Shown: in pieces, positions 16,455-24,932 of the stretch
How positions within the stretch are numbered: position 1 is the first letter of the stretch
Layout of the letters: each line of letters starts with the position of its first letter
Notes under the pieces: generated by a model
What the model saw: only the letters and a program-made list of their open reading frames with translations
Database searches by the model: none
What the model was told of the DNA's origin: nothing
Position numbers and translations under genes: made by a program
Assembly (NCBI GenBank): GCA_047618505.1
Contig: JBLHLB010000013.1
Location: 1 to 31,256 of the forward strand
DNA from: JBLHLB01 sp047618505
Lineage (GTDB): Bacteria; Planctomycetota; UBA1135; GCA-002686595
DNA length: 31,256 nucleotides
Direction of reading: 5' to 3'

Positions 16455-17488
16455 CAGCGAATCCCGAGCATCAAACAGTTTAGACCACTGCCGATCCCAA
16501 GCAGGGCCACCTTTTGTCCGCGTGTGATGAAACCATCCTGCACCGCCATGGAGAAGGCCGTGGGGACGGCGGCGGACCCCGTGTTTCCCAAGGTCTCGAC
16601 GGTTGGGAAGTCCAGCCCCATATCAAGGCCAACGGTTTCGAAGAGCAGGCGTCGGTGTGTGGACCCGACCTGGTGGGTGATGACGCGTTGGATGTCTGCG
16701 CGGGTCCAGTGCAGCTCCTGCAGCATCAACTCAAAGGTACGTCCGGCAAGCTCGTTGCCAGCGATCAACATCGCTTCGGAATCGGTCGACATGAGCGGAC
16801 CTGCAACTTGCTCCGTGCGATCACCCTGGCAGAGGACGTTGTGCTCCGTTGCCGCCAGCAGCGCGCCGCCGATCACGCGCCCGCGATCGTCGCCTTCCTC
16901 CGCGCGGGCAAGCACAACCGCGGCTCCGCCCGATCCGATGGTCAGGGAAGCAAAAGCTGACTTGATCGAATCGCGGGTCAAGCTTTGGTCCGCGTTGAGC
17001 GCTTGAATTGTTTGCTCTACTAAGCCGCGACCGTCCTCGCCCGAAACAATCAAGGCTGCCTTGATCTCGCCGCTCTCGATCAGGCGTGCGGCGATCACAA
17101 TTCCGTTCATGACACCCAGACAGGCGTTCGAGAGATCGAAGACCTGCGCCGTGGGGGAGAGTCCCATATTGGCGTGCACTACAGATGCCGTCGCGGGCTC
17201 TAGGAAGTCGCGGCAAACGGAAGCGTGGATCAGGAGCCCGATGTCTTCGCGCGCTACGTCGCTGTCAGCCAGGGCCTTCTCACCGGCCCGCGCAGCGATA
17301 GCGCTGGGGCGTTCACCTTCCGCATAGAATCGTCGCTCACGGATTCCGCTCATCAACTCCAGACGACCGACCCGCAAACGCAGTCGATCGTAGAGGGGCG
17401 CGAGGCGTTCCTCTAGCTCCTCGGATGTGGTGGGTTGGTTGGACACGTCGTGCCCAAGGCCTGCAATTCGGACGCCGTGGAAGCGCAT
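16451..17488 (-). CDS. oleA: OleA: head-to-head acyl-CoA condensing enzyme
   Basis: A 345-residue thiolase-fold enzyme of the KAS III (FabH)-like group. OleA joins two fatty acyl thioesters into a 2-alkyl-3-keto acid, the first step of long-chain olefin synthesis. Catalytic residues are Cys123 in SNACLG, His272 in THQVGSTH and Asn302 in LGNTGS. Glu97 in the segment RDFLEPATAS matches the glutamate that sets OleA apart from FabH and is needed for its non-decarboxylative condensation. The ATG at 17488 was chosen because the family start (MRFHGVRIAGLG) lies there; the open frame to 17674 is upstream noise. It is 5 kb upstream of the oleBCD-containing operon, on the same strand, instead of next to oleB, which is uncommon. 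Confidence 0.9.
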   Translation of the reverse strand: MRFHGVRIAGLGHDVSNQPTTSEELEERLAPLYDRLRLRVGRLELMSGIRERRFYAEGERPSAIAARAGEKALADSDVAREDIGLLIHASVCRDFLEPATASVVHANMGLSPTAQVFDLSNACLGVMNGIVIAARLIESGEIKAALIVSGEDGRGLVEQTIQALNADQSLTRDSIKSAFASLTIGSGGAAVVLARAEEGDDRGRVIGGALLAATEHNVLCQGDRTEQVAGPLMSTDSEAMLIAGNELAGRTFELMLQELHWTRADIQRVITHQVGSTHRRLLFETVGLDMGLDFPTVETLGNTGSAAVPTAFSMAVQDGFITRGQKVALLGIGSGLNCLMLGIRW

Positions 17489-17776
17489 AAGCGGAGAGGT
17501 TAGCCATGGCGGCAAAGCATGCAACGCGGAAGAAGCAGTGCTTGCAAAAGAGGATTGGTCCGGGAATGGAGAAAGAATTCCTCGCTGGACCCCAATTCCC
17601 CTGGGAATCCCTGATCGAGGCTTTTGCCCGCCGTTTAGGGCTTCTTCGCCCTCGAAATCCCCGTCGAGCCCCAATCTGTAGGCCCAATCACGGGCTAAAG
17701 GGGCCTAGATGTGTGCGGGAACCCACTTGCCGGATTGACGAATCTTCATCTGACCTTGATCCTGGGGTCGCCCCGT
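17489..17776. promoter_or_regulatory. Divergent intergenic region oleA / dinB with inverted repeats
   Basis: This region should hold the promoters of oleA (minus) and dinB (plus). Two inverted repeats are visible: ATTCCC-CT-GGGAAT at 17595-17608, and TAGGCCC (17679-17685) paired with GGGCCTA (17701-17707). Either may be a protein-binding site. I could not pick out convincing -35/-10 boxes, nor a known LexA box. Confidence 0.4.
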
Positions 17777-19027
17777 ATGCCGGTCCCCATCCCGACATCG
17801 ATCCTCCACGTGGACATGGACGCTTTCTATGCGTCCATCGAGCTCCGCGATCGCCCGCAACTTGCAGGCCTCCCCGTATGTGTCGGGGGTCCTGCGGACA
17901 AGCGTGGTGTCGTCGCTGCAGCAAGCTATGTGGCCAGGACTTACGGCGTGCACTCGGCTATGCCGACCGCACGCGCGCTCAAGCTTTGCCCAGACTTGGT
18001 GATGCTTCCGCCGGACTTTGAAAAGTACACGGCGGTCAGTCGGGAGATTATGGCGATCTTTAATCGCTATACGCCGATCGTTGAGCCCTTGTCATTGGAC
18101 GAGGCTTTCCTAGATGTTTCCGGATCGGAACGGCTCTTCGGTGACGCCATTGCGATTGGTGGACGCATCAAGAGTGACATCGTTCGTGAGACGGGTTTGG
18201 TGGCGTCGGTGGGAATCGCACCGTCAAAGTTCCTGGCGAAGTTGGCTTCAGATTTAGATAAGCCCGATGGCTTCCGCGTGATCCGCGAGAACGAAGTACG
18301 AAAGGTTTTGGATCCGCTACCGGTTTCGAAGATCTTTGGCGTGGGGCCGCGCACGGCTAAGAGGTTAGAGGCGCTCGGCGTGTATACAGTCGCGGACCTT
18401 TCCGCCTTGCAACGCGAAGATGTCCTGCGACGCTTCGGTGCCAGTGGCGCTTGGATTCACGATCTGGCGAGTGGCATCGATCCGCGTCGCGTGACCGCAC
18501 GACGTCCGGAGAAGAGCCATGGCATGGAGCGCACCTTTGCCGAGGACATCGGGGACCAGGATGAGCTACGCCTTCTGCTCTACGAATTCTGCGAAGAAGT
18601 GAGCTACGACCTGCGCCACCGAGGGCTGCGCGGACGAACCGTTACGATCAAGGCGCGCTATGCCAACTTCAAGACGGTGACGCGCTCGAAGACTGTGGAT
18701 GTACCCGTGAACCAGGGCCGCCGAATCTATGCCGTCGCCCGCGAGCTGTTCAACCGCGTGCCAGCCGGGCCCCTGCGATTGTTGGGCGTGCAAGTGTCCA
18801 ACCTGGCGGACGTGCGCACCCCCGTGCAGGCGTCGCTATTCGGCGATGCGCCGGCGCCCGAAACGCTCAAGCTGATCGATTCCAAGAAGGAGTCTTCCCG
18901 GCCTCAAACGCCCGTGGACGAAGCCCGCCACCAGAAGGCTAGCGCCGCAATGGATAGCCTGCGCAAGCGCTATGGCAAGGGCACAGTCGTCCCGGCGAGC
19001 TTGCTGGGTCGTGTTTCGCGGCGCTAG
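17777..19027 (+). CDS. dinB: DNA polymerase IV (Y-family)
   Basis: A 416-residue error-prone translesion polymerase. The palm motif HVDMDAFYAS (11-20) provides D13 and the steric-gate Y18, and SLDEAFLDVS (106-115) provides D108 and E109. The helix-hairpin-helix region GVGPRTAKRLEALGV and a little-finger domain follow. QASLF at 351-355 matches the beta-clamp-binding consensus; a tail of about 60 residues follows it, whereas in E. coli the clamp motif is at the very end. The ATG at 17777 is chosen over upstream in-frame codons because the family sequence begins there. It bypasses lesions or misaligned ends during replication. Confidence 0.95.
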   Translation: MPVPIPTSILHVDMDAFYASIELRDRPQLAGLPVCVGGPADKRGVVAAASYVARTYGVHSAMPTARALKLCPDLVMLPPDFEKYTAVSREIMAIFNRYTPIVEPLSLDEAFLDVSGSERLFGDAIAIGGRIKSDIVRETGLVASVGIAPSKFLAKLASDLDKPDGFRVIRENEVRKVLDPLPVSKIFGVGPRTAKRLEALGVYTVADLSALQREDVLRRFGASGAWIHDLASGIDPRRVTARRPEKSHGMERTFAEDIGDQDELRLLLYEFCEEVSYDLRHRGLRGRTVTIKARYANFKTVTRSKTVDVPVNQGRRIYAVARELFNRVPAGPLRLLGVQVSNLADVRTPVQASLFGDAPAPETLKLIDSKKESSRPQTPVDEARHQKASAAMDSLRKRYGKGTVVPASLLGRVSRR

Positions 19028-19059
19028 AAGGAACGGCTGCTAGGGTTGATGACCGGTTG

Positions 19060-21375
19060 CTAGTCCCGGTGAACGGGCTGGAGCGAGCCACCCATGTCTT
19101 GGTAGGCACCTAGGTCAAACCTGTCGAAGGGAATGTCGATACGGTTGCCCTGGCGAAGCACCATGAGTTCCACGCGTCCTTCTCCCGTAAGGATTTGCCA
19201 GTAGTTCCCCACTGAATCAAACTCCTTGCCGTCGCTGCCGATGATCAGGTCGCCGGGCATAAGGCCAGCCTTGGCGAGGCTTCCCTCGAGGTCCCCAATG
19301 GAAACGCGTAGTGCGTCCGGGGAGCTGGTTTCCAGGTAATATTCTCCGCCGGGTACGGTGATCAGGATCTTGCGGGAATCGCTTGTTCCGCTGAGTCGAT
19401 AGATGCCGGCGGAGAGGCCTTCGAAGACGGCGCGGCCATCGACGTCCACCTGGGCCCAATCCTGGCCACTGGAGTAGTGAAGTGAGCCCTGGGCATCGTC
19501 CTGGTCTGGGCGCAACATCAGAGAAGTTCCGGCGCCCAGATCCGGGGCGATGATGACTTGGCTATAGAGCACCGGCAGATCGAAGATCACGGACTTTTCG
19601 CCTGCACTGATGTTGACCTCTTGGGCATCGATGACCCTCGCGTTCCAGCGGTTGACCCCGGAGCACAGTTGGATCTCCCAGTTGCCGGGGGAAAGGCCAT
19701 CCAAGTGCAGTTCGCCCTTAGCGTTGAGGGAATTCTGGTCCCGAAAGTCCAGAGGGTTCGCGCTGCCGCGGCCATCCTCCTTGAGGCTGACCGCGTTGAC
19801 GAAGAGTTTGCCGACGAACTGACTGCCGGCGTAGTCGCTGACGGAGACGAGAATGCTGACGGGCTCCTCTAGGGCAACGTGGACCTCGCGCTGGCCCTCT
19901 TCGAGGTCTACTTCCCTTGATCCTAAATCAGGGTGGATGACGGTCAGTTTGAAAGACTGCCCGGCCTGCCAGGTGTCGAAGAACTCTTCCGAAGGCTGCA
20001 GCCAGTAGGTGTTATCGTGGACTTGGCGGGGGCTCAGGTCGCCGCTTGAGGATCCCGAACTGTATTGGCTCATAAAGCGGAACTGTAGGTCGGAGAGTGT
20101 GCGTCCATCGGGTCCGGTTGCCGTCACTTGGACGTGCTCACTGGCATCGGGTGCTGGGATGACCAGATCGAGTTCCACGAGTTCAGAGTCGACTTTGACG
20201 ATCTGCGAGATGGCTACTCTTCCGCCTGACGTGGTCACGCAGACGGCATAGGTGCCCGCCGTAAGATCCAAGAATGCGAATCTTCCTTCCCTCATGTCGC
20301 CTCGCACGCCTTGCTGCCTCACAGCGTCCTCGTCGAAGCTTCCATCGTCGGGGGTGACTAAGAGATAGGTGGTGAAGCCACTTGTGGAGCCTGTTCCCTC
20401 GTGGGTGAGGCTGCCGGAAATGCCGACACGCGCGTGCAATTCAAGGGTGAGAGTCAGCTCTTCAGTCTTGCCGACAATCAAGTCTTCGATATCGGAGGCC
20501 AGGCTGGAGGATTGCACGCGTCTGCTGCTGGGGCTGCCAATCAATCCGGCTAGGGCTTGCAAGCTGACGCGGCCGCTGAGCAAGCGCACAAAGGGCTGCT
20601 CAGGTGACCAAGCAAAGACCCTGTATCTGTCGCCACGCTTGATTGAGATCGCACCCGGCCCGGCTAGGGGGGTGCCGTCAGCGTTGACGATGTTCAGGGT
20701 TATCTGGTGATAACGTTTGGCTCGGAATATGACCTCGGTTTCCGGCGTCACCCACCCGGAGTTGCCCTCGCGCCTGAAAGAGAAATCCTGCGCGTAGGCC
20801 GTAACTGAAAAGCGGGAGTTGTGATCGAGTCCTTGGATCGTGAAGGCACCCAGGCTGTCGGTGCTGGCGCGATTGCGATTCGCGCGGCCCTGGGCCCACT
20901 GATCGGCGCTGGTTTGCAGGTGTTCCTTCAGACCGGGCTCGTCCGGGGGGCCAGCTCCCTCGCGGCTCGGATCCGCAGGCGAGGATTCCGAGCGCTTGCT
21001 TGCCACCAGCAACACATTTGCCATCGGCACGCCGTCTTCGTCATACACGAAGCCCGTAATTTGGCCACTGCCGGCGGAGGCTTCCTGTGTGGGAGCCGTG
21101 ACTCCGCTGGCCGCGTTCTCAAACTCACGTGAGGAAACCTTCGGAGCCTCGCGCGGAACCTCCGTGAGGGGGATTCGAGAATCGGGAAGACTCGCAAGTG
21201 TTGTGCCGCGAGCGCCGGGAGTCTCCGCCCCCGGCGCTCGCGGTCCAGCAACAGAAGGGACCGAAGCCTCGACGGACTGACCTGTAGTCTCCAAGACTTG
21301 CGAAAGAAAGAACCCAAGTGCGACGCCAAGGAGCGCGGCGGGGAGTGCAACGAGCAGGGAATCGCGAGCTGACAT
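19060..21375 (-). CDS. Secreted or membrane-anchored PDZ protein with regulatory-like domains
   Basis: A 771-residue protein of unknown function. A hydrophobic N-terminal helix (about 6-24) acts as anchor or signal. A GQITGFVYDEDGVPMANVLL segment (carboxypeptidase regulatory-like unit) follows after a Pro/Ser-rich linker, then several beta-rich repeats with further regulatory-like or Ig-like features. The C-terminal 82 residues contain a PDZ-like domain with LAKAGLMPGDLIIGSDG. There is no protease triad, so it is not an HtrA or Ctp enzyme; PDZ may bind extracytoplasmic peptides. The ATG at 21375 (MSARDSL) is preceded by GGAG, and the longer frame to 21678 lacks family support. It is convergent with dinB. 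Confidence 0.65.
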   Translation of the reverse strand: MSARDSLLVALPAALLGVALGFFLSQVLETTGQSVEASVPSVAGPRAPGAETPGARGTTLASLPDSRIPLTEVPREAPKVSSREFENAASGVTAPTQEASAGSGQITGFVYDEDGVPMANVLLVASKRSESSPADPSREGAGPPDEPGLKEHLQTSADQWAQGRANRNRASTDSLGAFTIQGLDHNSRFSVTAYAQDFSFRREGNSGWVTPETEVIFRAKRYHQITLNIVNADGTPLAGPGAISIKRGDRYRVFAWSPEQPFVRLLSGRVSLQALAGLIGSPSSRRVQSSSLASDIEDLIVGKTEELTLTLELHARVGISGSLTHEGTGSTSGFTTYLLVTPDDGSFDEDAVRQQGVRGDMREGRFAFLDLTAGTYAVCVTTSGGRVAISQIVKVDSELVELDLVIPAPDASEHVQVTATGPDGRTLSDLQFRFMSQYSSGSSSGDLSPRQVHDNTYWLQPSEEFFDTWQAGQSFKLTVIHPDLGSREVDLEEGQREVHVALEEPVSILVSVSDYAGSQFVGKLFVNAVSLKEDGRGSANPLDFRDQNSLNAKGELHLDGLSPGNWEIQLCSGVNRWNARVIDAQEVNISAGEKSVIFDLPVLYSQVIIAPDLGAGTSLMLRPDQDDAQGSLHYSSGQDWAQVDVDGRAVFEGLSAGIYRLSGTSDSRKILITVPGGEYYLETSSPDALRVSIGDLEGSLAKAGLMPGDLIIGSDGKEFDSVGNYWQILTGEGRVELMVLRQGNRIDIPFDRFDLGAYQDMGGSLQPVHRD

Positions 21376-21520
21376 TCTGAGGTCTCCGGTGGGAAGTACG
21401 GTCGTTGGCAAACGGACAGGCCGCTCACCAACCTTCATAAACCTTGACGCACCAAGTCTCCAGACTAGCTCAGTTCCCCCGTGGCACAATGGGGCGTTGT
21501 CTGGTGCTTTGCTGTGCTTT

Positions 21521-21580
21521 CTTGTGGGCCTACTTGTGGGCCTACCTGTAAGCCTACCCGGAGGGCTACCCGGAGGGCCG
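21521..21580. repeat. 12-bp degenerate tandem repeat, five copies
   Basis: Five units of 12 bp, starting with two identical CTTGTGGGCCTA copies and drifting to CCCGGAGGGCTA. They lie between the divergent starts of the PDZ-protein gene (21375) and the yceH gene (21656). The unit is probably in an untranslated leader or promoter region. Confidence 0.85.
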
Positions 21581-21655
21581 TCCCCGGGGAACCCAAGCCG
21601 GAAGATGCTGCGGAAGGGCAAGACCTGGGGCTGTCGAGCTCTGTACTCTGTCGCA

Positions 21656-22291
21656 ATGTCTGACCTGCGCCTCAACACTCACGAAGCTCGCGCCCTCGGT
21701 GTCTTGATCGAGAAAGAGCTCACCACGCCCGACCAATACCCCCTTTCACTCAACTCTCTGTTGCTTGGTTGCAACCAGAAGTCGAGCCGCGATCCCGTTA
21801 CGGACTTCACTATGGCGGAGATCGTGGTCACGGTGCAGGGGCTGGTTGCAAAGCACCTGGCAGGGCGCTCTTCCGGTGGTCGCGTCGAGCGCTACCGGCA
21901 CAATGCGAACTCGCGCCTGGGGCTGTCTGCTCCGGAGTCCGCGATCCTGGCGGTGCTGCTTCTGCGCGGTGCCCAGCAGCCCGGGGAATTGCGCACGCGC
22001 ATCAGCCGTTTGGCCCCGGGGGAATCCCAGGAGGATGTGCTGCGCCATCTGGAGAGTCTTGCGGGGAAGGAACTGGTGCGGAACATCGGCCAGAGGCCTG
22101 GCTCGCGCGCGGAGCGTTGGGCGCAACGACTGACACCCCTTGAGGAGCAAGCTTCGAGCGCGACGATTACGCCCAGTACAGCAAGCCCAACCCCCATTGC
22201 CCCCGCACCTGAACCGCTGGCCGCACGGGTTGAGTCCCTAGAAGAGCGCGTCTTGAAATTAGAGACCCTGCTAGCGGATCTCGGGGGTTAG
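21656..22291 (+). CDS. yceH: YceH/DUF480 family winged-helix protein
   Basis: A 211-residue protein of the conserved DUF480 family, the usual length. The start MSDLRLNTHEARALGVLIEKE and the segment YPLSLNSLLLGCNQKSSR are typical of the family; two winged-helix domains are expected over residues 5-160. The last 50 residues hold an Ala/Pro/Thr-rich linker and a heptad helix ending LEERVLKLETLLADL, a likely coiled coil. Its biochemical role is not established in general; DNA binding is plausible from the fold. I use the ATG at 21656, because the frame open to 21389 runs through the tandem repeat and lacks family similarity. Confidence 0.9.
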   Translation: MSDLRLNTHEARALGVLIEKELTTPDQYPLSLNSLLLGCNQKSSRDPVTDFTMAEIVVTVQGLVAKHLAGRSSGGRVERYRHNANSRLGLSAPESAILAVLLLRGAQQPGELRTRISRLAPGESQEDVLRHLESLAGKELVRNIGQRPGSRAERWAQRLTPLEEQASSATITPSTASPTPIAPAPEPLAARVESLEERVLKLETLLADLGG

Positions 22292-22303
22292 GGCCGGATG
22301 CGA

Positions 22304-22325
22304 GCTGGCGCTTCAATGCGCCAGC
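22304..22325. terminator. Bidirectional terminator-like hairpin
   Basis: A perfect 8-bp stem GCTGGCGC / GCGCCAGC with loop TTCAAT sits in the 39 nt between the convergent yceH stop and the 22331-23275 stop. It could end transcription from both sides. No T-run flanks it. Confidence 0.7.
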
Positions 22326-22330
22326 CAGGA

Positions 22331-23275
22331 CTACTGCAGCCCCAGACTCCTGCGTAGGCCTTCGTCCGCAAGGCTCTTGTGATTCCAGTAGGCATCCATG
22401 ACCTGGTGTGTGCGGGTACCACGGGTCTCGTGGACTTGCCCAGACTTCTCTTGCCGTTCAACAAAGGAGGCAATGCGGTGGGGTGCAGCACGTTCAAAGT
22501 CGATCGTCAAAGTGCGTCCAAGGTCTGCGTAGTTCACTTCGAGCCGGTCGAGCTCGCCCTCCAGTTGGAGTCGTGATACGACTGCGGATTCCGCCTTGAA
22601 TGGACGGTGGTTGAGGAACAGGTCTACGCTGCCGGGGACCATCTGGACTTCACCCAGAGGCAACTTGTCCGGGGCAATGCGAATGCGCGTCCAGAGTTCA
22701 TCCTCGGTCCAAGTTGCCCCGACGTCAAAGCTCCTGTCGGCTTCGCTTTCGAAGTAGGATCGCCGTTCAACGTTGTACTTGCCTCCACGCCGATTGACTT
22801 GCAACCACATCTGTCCGCACCACTCCTGAGACGAGGTCGTGGACTTGATCAGCTGGGGTCCCTCGTCCGTTTCCATAGGGACGAAGGACGAACGCATCAT
22901 CGAGTAGTCGTAGATCCCCGTGGTGAACTTGCGCAGGCTGTTGAGCTTGAGGATGTGGATGGCGCCGCGTTCCCTGGGGTCGCCTCGTTCCGACTTAACC
23001 TGCAGTTCGGGGAGGAAGTCCTCGGTCACGAAGACTTGGATCAAGTCACCTTCCCGCGTCTCGCCATAGCGCGCCTGCTCCAGGCGAAAGCGCGAGATCT
23101 CTGCCTTGCCCGCATGCCAATAGTCGGTCGAGGACTGATGTGTTGAAGGCGCGGGGCGGCTCGAGCTAGAGAGCAGACATGCGGCTCCAAGCAGAACGAC
23201 GACTGAGTCCAATAGGATGCGGCCCAGGGCCGGCGTGGCGGGGAAATTGCGTTCCATGGGCTGACCATACGGCAT
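22331..23275 (-). CDS. Conserved secreted protein of unknown function
   Basis: A 314-residue protein with an N-terminal hydrophobic segment (about 21-38, LDSVVVLLGAACLLSSS) that may be a signal peptide or lipoprotein signal (AAC). Conserved-looking segments include YWHAGKAEISRFRLEQARYGE, FTTGIYDYSMM and SSQEWCGQMWLQ. From memory these occur in a family of Bacteroidota and relatives often mislabelled septum formation inhibitor Maf; it has no Maf nucleotide pyrophosphatase motif. The function is unknown. Starts at 23275 or M7 (23257) are both possible. It probably acts outside the cytoplasm. It is convergent with yceH. Confidence 0.7.
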   Translation of the reverse strand: MPYGQPMERNFPATPALGRILLDSVVVLLGAACLLSSSSRPAPSTHQSSTDYWHAGKAEISRFRLEQARYGETREGDLIQVFVTEDFLPELQVKSERGDPRERGAIHILKLNSLRKFTTGIYDYSMMRSSFVPMETDEGPQLIKSTTSSQEWCGQMWLQVNRRGGKYNVERRSYFESEADRSFDVGATWTEDELWTRIRIAPDKLPLGEVQMVPGSVDLFLNHRPFKAESAVVSRLQLEGELDRLEVNYADLGRTLTIDFERAAPHRIASFVERQEKSGQVHETRGTRTHQVMDAYWNHKSLADEGLRRSLGLQ

Positions 23276-23595
23276 GGATCTAGATTTCCGTTGTCACAAT
23301 CCAGCATGGGGCCCGTGGGACCAGCAGTGTTCGGGATGGGGGTGGTTTCGCACCGGAATTCCATCCAGACCGCAATCCACGTTCCGTGTTGTGTGGAACC
23401 GCGCGGATGATCTTGAACCGACAGCAGCTCACTCCACCGGTGCTGGGCAGTGATGTGATCTTGCGCCTTAATAATGTGACGAGTTCGCCAGGCCTTTGGA
23501 TCCTGATCGCTTCAGGGGTGCGTGCCCTGGAGTGCGCCTCGACCTGCACACTCCAGGCGCTCCGACGCAACGGGCTCGCTGGATTCTTGAGCACC
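23276..23595. other. 320-bp intergenic region with two hairpins
   Basis: This region lies between two minus-strand genes. It holds a 9-bp stem CCTGGAGTG (23526-23534) / CACTCCAGG (23549-23557) and a smaller CCTGA-TCGCT-TCAGG hairpin (23502-23516). Both are downstream of the 23596-24414 gene and may form its terminator. No coding frame here looks real; the minus frame 23280-23816 overlaps the lipoprotein gene and is unlike any family I know. Confidence 0.5.
23526..23557 (-). terminator. Hairpin after the lipoprotein gene
   Basis: A 9-bp perfect stem with a 14-nt loop, 39 nt past the stop of the minus-strand lipoprotein gene. There is no clear T-tract, but a second small hairpin follows at 23502-23516. 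Confidence 0.5.
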
Positions 23596-24414
23596 CTATT
23601 TCCCGTCCAAGTCCCCAAGGTCGATGGCCCATTGTCCGGGATCGAGCGTGGGGATGCCCGGTGCGAATAGATGGTCCGGCAGCACGAAGGCCACTGCAGG
23701 AGCACAGATGTCCAGCTCGGGAATGCGCAGGCGCAGGACGACCTTTTCACAGGGGTCGTCCAGACCCTGGTAGTAGGCCGGTAGGGGCGCAGTGAAGCGC
23801 CCCAGTTCAAGGGCACGTGCGTCGCTGGCGCTCAAGGTTAGGTCCTCTTGGAAGAGGTTGCTCGCTACTGCGCGAATGGTGAGTTGCCGTGTCTCTTCGA
23901 GGTCTTCCAGCATCAAGCGCGCTTCCATGCCGCCCCAGACGACGGACTGCTCGCCCCGATGCCAACTGTTATTCGCAGCGTACATGGTCAAACGCCAGGG
24001 AATTCGGATGCGACGACCGAGTTGGTTCCAATGGGGGGATTCGGACAAGAACGGCGAGAGCGCAAAGGTCACTGGCTCGTCGTCGACACCAGCGCGGTAG
24101 AGGTAGGCGTGGAGAACGGTTTGAGGGAGGTCCTGCGCGCGCCCCCAGGCCTTGCCAAAGTCGGGGAAATTCCCGAGAACTTCGCCGCTGGCAATGAGGA
24201 TCCAGGATCCGTGGTGCCGAGCGAGCTGGGCCTGCTGCGCTTCCCAGGTCGCGTGGTTGAGGAGTCGTTGGGCCTCGCGCGGGGATTCCTCCTCCTCGGA
24301 TTCCTGCGCGGGCTCAGGAACGGGGGGAGTAGGCGCAGGATCAACGGCGGGGCCACCGCATGCCGTAAGCTCGAGGACGAGAAGTAAGGCTAGGCATTGA
24401 AGAAGGCTGCGCAT
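23596..24414 (-). CDS. Putative lipoprotein of unknown function
   Basis: A 272-residue protein from the ATG at 24414. The N-terminus has basic residues, a Leu-rich segment and a lipobox LTAC, so Cys19 would be lipidated after cleavage. A Pro/Glu linker follows. The segment HHGSWILIASGEVLGNFPDFGKAW and LHAYLYRAGVDDEP look like a conserved motif pair, reminiscent of short domains in other planctomycete-type proteins, and the C-terminal half is beta-rich. I do not recognise a function. The longer frame to 24462 would add 16 residues ahead of the signal and is less likely. It is divergent from the histidine-kinase gene. Confidence 0.65.
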   Translation of the reverse strand: MRSLLQCLALLLVLELTACGGPAVDPAPTPPVPEPAQESEEEESPREAQRLLNHATWEAQQAQLARHHGSWILIASGEVLGNFPDFGKAWGRAQDLPQTVLHAYLYRAGVDDEPVTFALSPFLSESPHWNQLGRRIRIPWRLTMYAANNSWHRGEQSVVWGGMEARLMLEDLEETRQLTIRAVASNLFQEDLTLSASDARALELGRFTAPLPAYYQGLDDPCEKVVLRLRIPELDICAPAVAFVLPDHLFAPGIPTLDPGQWAIDLGDLDGK

Positions 24415-24932
24415 TGGTCGGTTGAGATGGTTGCCGTCGGGGTGGACTCTTCGGGAGCCCAAACGCCGATGGACTGACTTTGATTGGATCGATTCCGGGA
24501 TTCTGGGGAGACCGGCCTTCCCTGCCCACGGCGTGCTCTCCGGGCAAATAACGATTCTGATTCTCAGAGGTTAAGTGGTCGACGCCTAGAAAGGCGCTCA
24601 CTCCACAGGAAGTGGAATCTACCTGGTGCCCGACGCGCACGAGCCGAAGATGAACGTCTATCGCGCACCCTTGGAGTACTTCATTCGAATCGAGCCAGCC
24701 GGTACTGCTCTTTACATCCAGAGCCGGCGCCGACGGCATCAGAGCGACACTGTTGCCAGAGTCCGTATTCAAGTCTGTTCGGGCTGTACCCAAGGACCAC
24801 TCTGGCCAGGGAGCGGAATCAGTAGGAGCCGCCAGCCCAATGCAGGGAATGCCTGGCTTGGAGCGCGGCAGACCGGGTGATGCGGATAAGATCTGGCATA
24901 GGCGGCGTCTGATTGACGCGCCTTCGTACCCC
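24415..24932. other. 518-bp divergent intergenic region, no gene seen
   Basis: This region separates the lipoprotein gene (minus) from the histidine-kinase gene (plus). I find no RNA gene and no credible coding frame; the long minus frame crossing it reads as low-complexity shadow sequence. Small inverted repeats are present (CGCCT/AGGCG at 24583-24596). The promoters of both genes must lie here, but no -35/-10 or -24/-12 box is convincing. Confidence 0.45.

Noticed and set aside
17334..17342. GCTCACGGA, identical to one arm of the 38-bp palindrome, inside oleA
   Set aside because: Only a single half-site in coding sequence with no matching second arm; a 9-bp match is plausible by chance in 31 kb.
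17574..17581. AAGAATTC upstream of oleA, resembling the core of the ole-operon palindrome
   Set aside because: Only GAATTC is palindromic there and the outer arms are missing, so co-regulation with the main operon is not supported.
19052..19070. ACCGG/CCGGT hairpin between dinB and the PDZ-protein gene
   Set aside because: The 5-bp stem with a 9-nt loop overlaps the minus-strand stop codon and is too weak to call a terminator.
21482..21497. TGGCAC followed by GGGGCGTTG, a possible second sigma54 promoter before yceH
   Set aside because: The GG to GC spacing is wrong (CG at the needed position).
23280..23816. Minus-strand frame between the two secreted unknowns
   Set aside because: It overlaps the lipoprotein CDS in another frame, and its non-overlapping part is hairpin-rich with no recognisable protein features.
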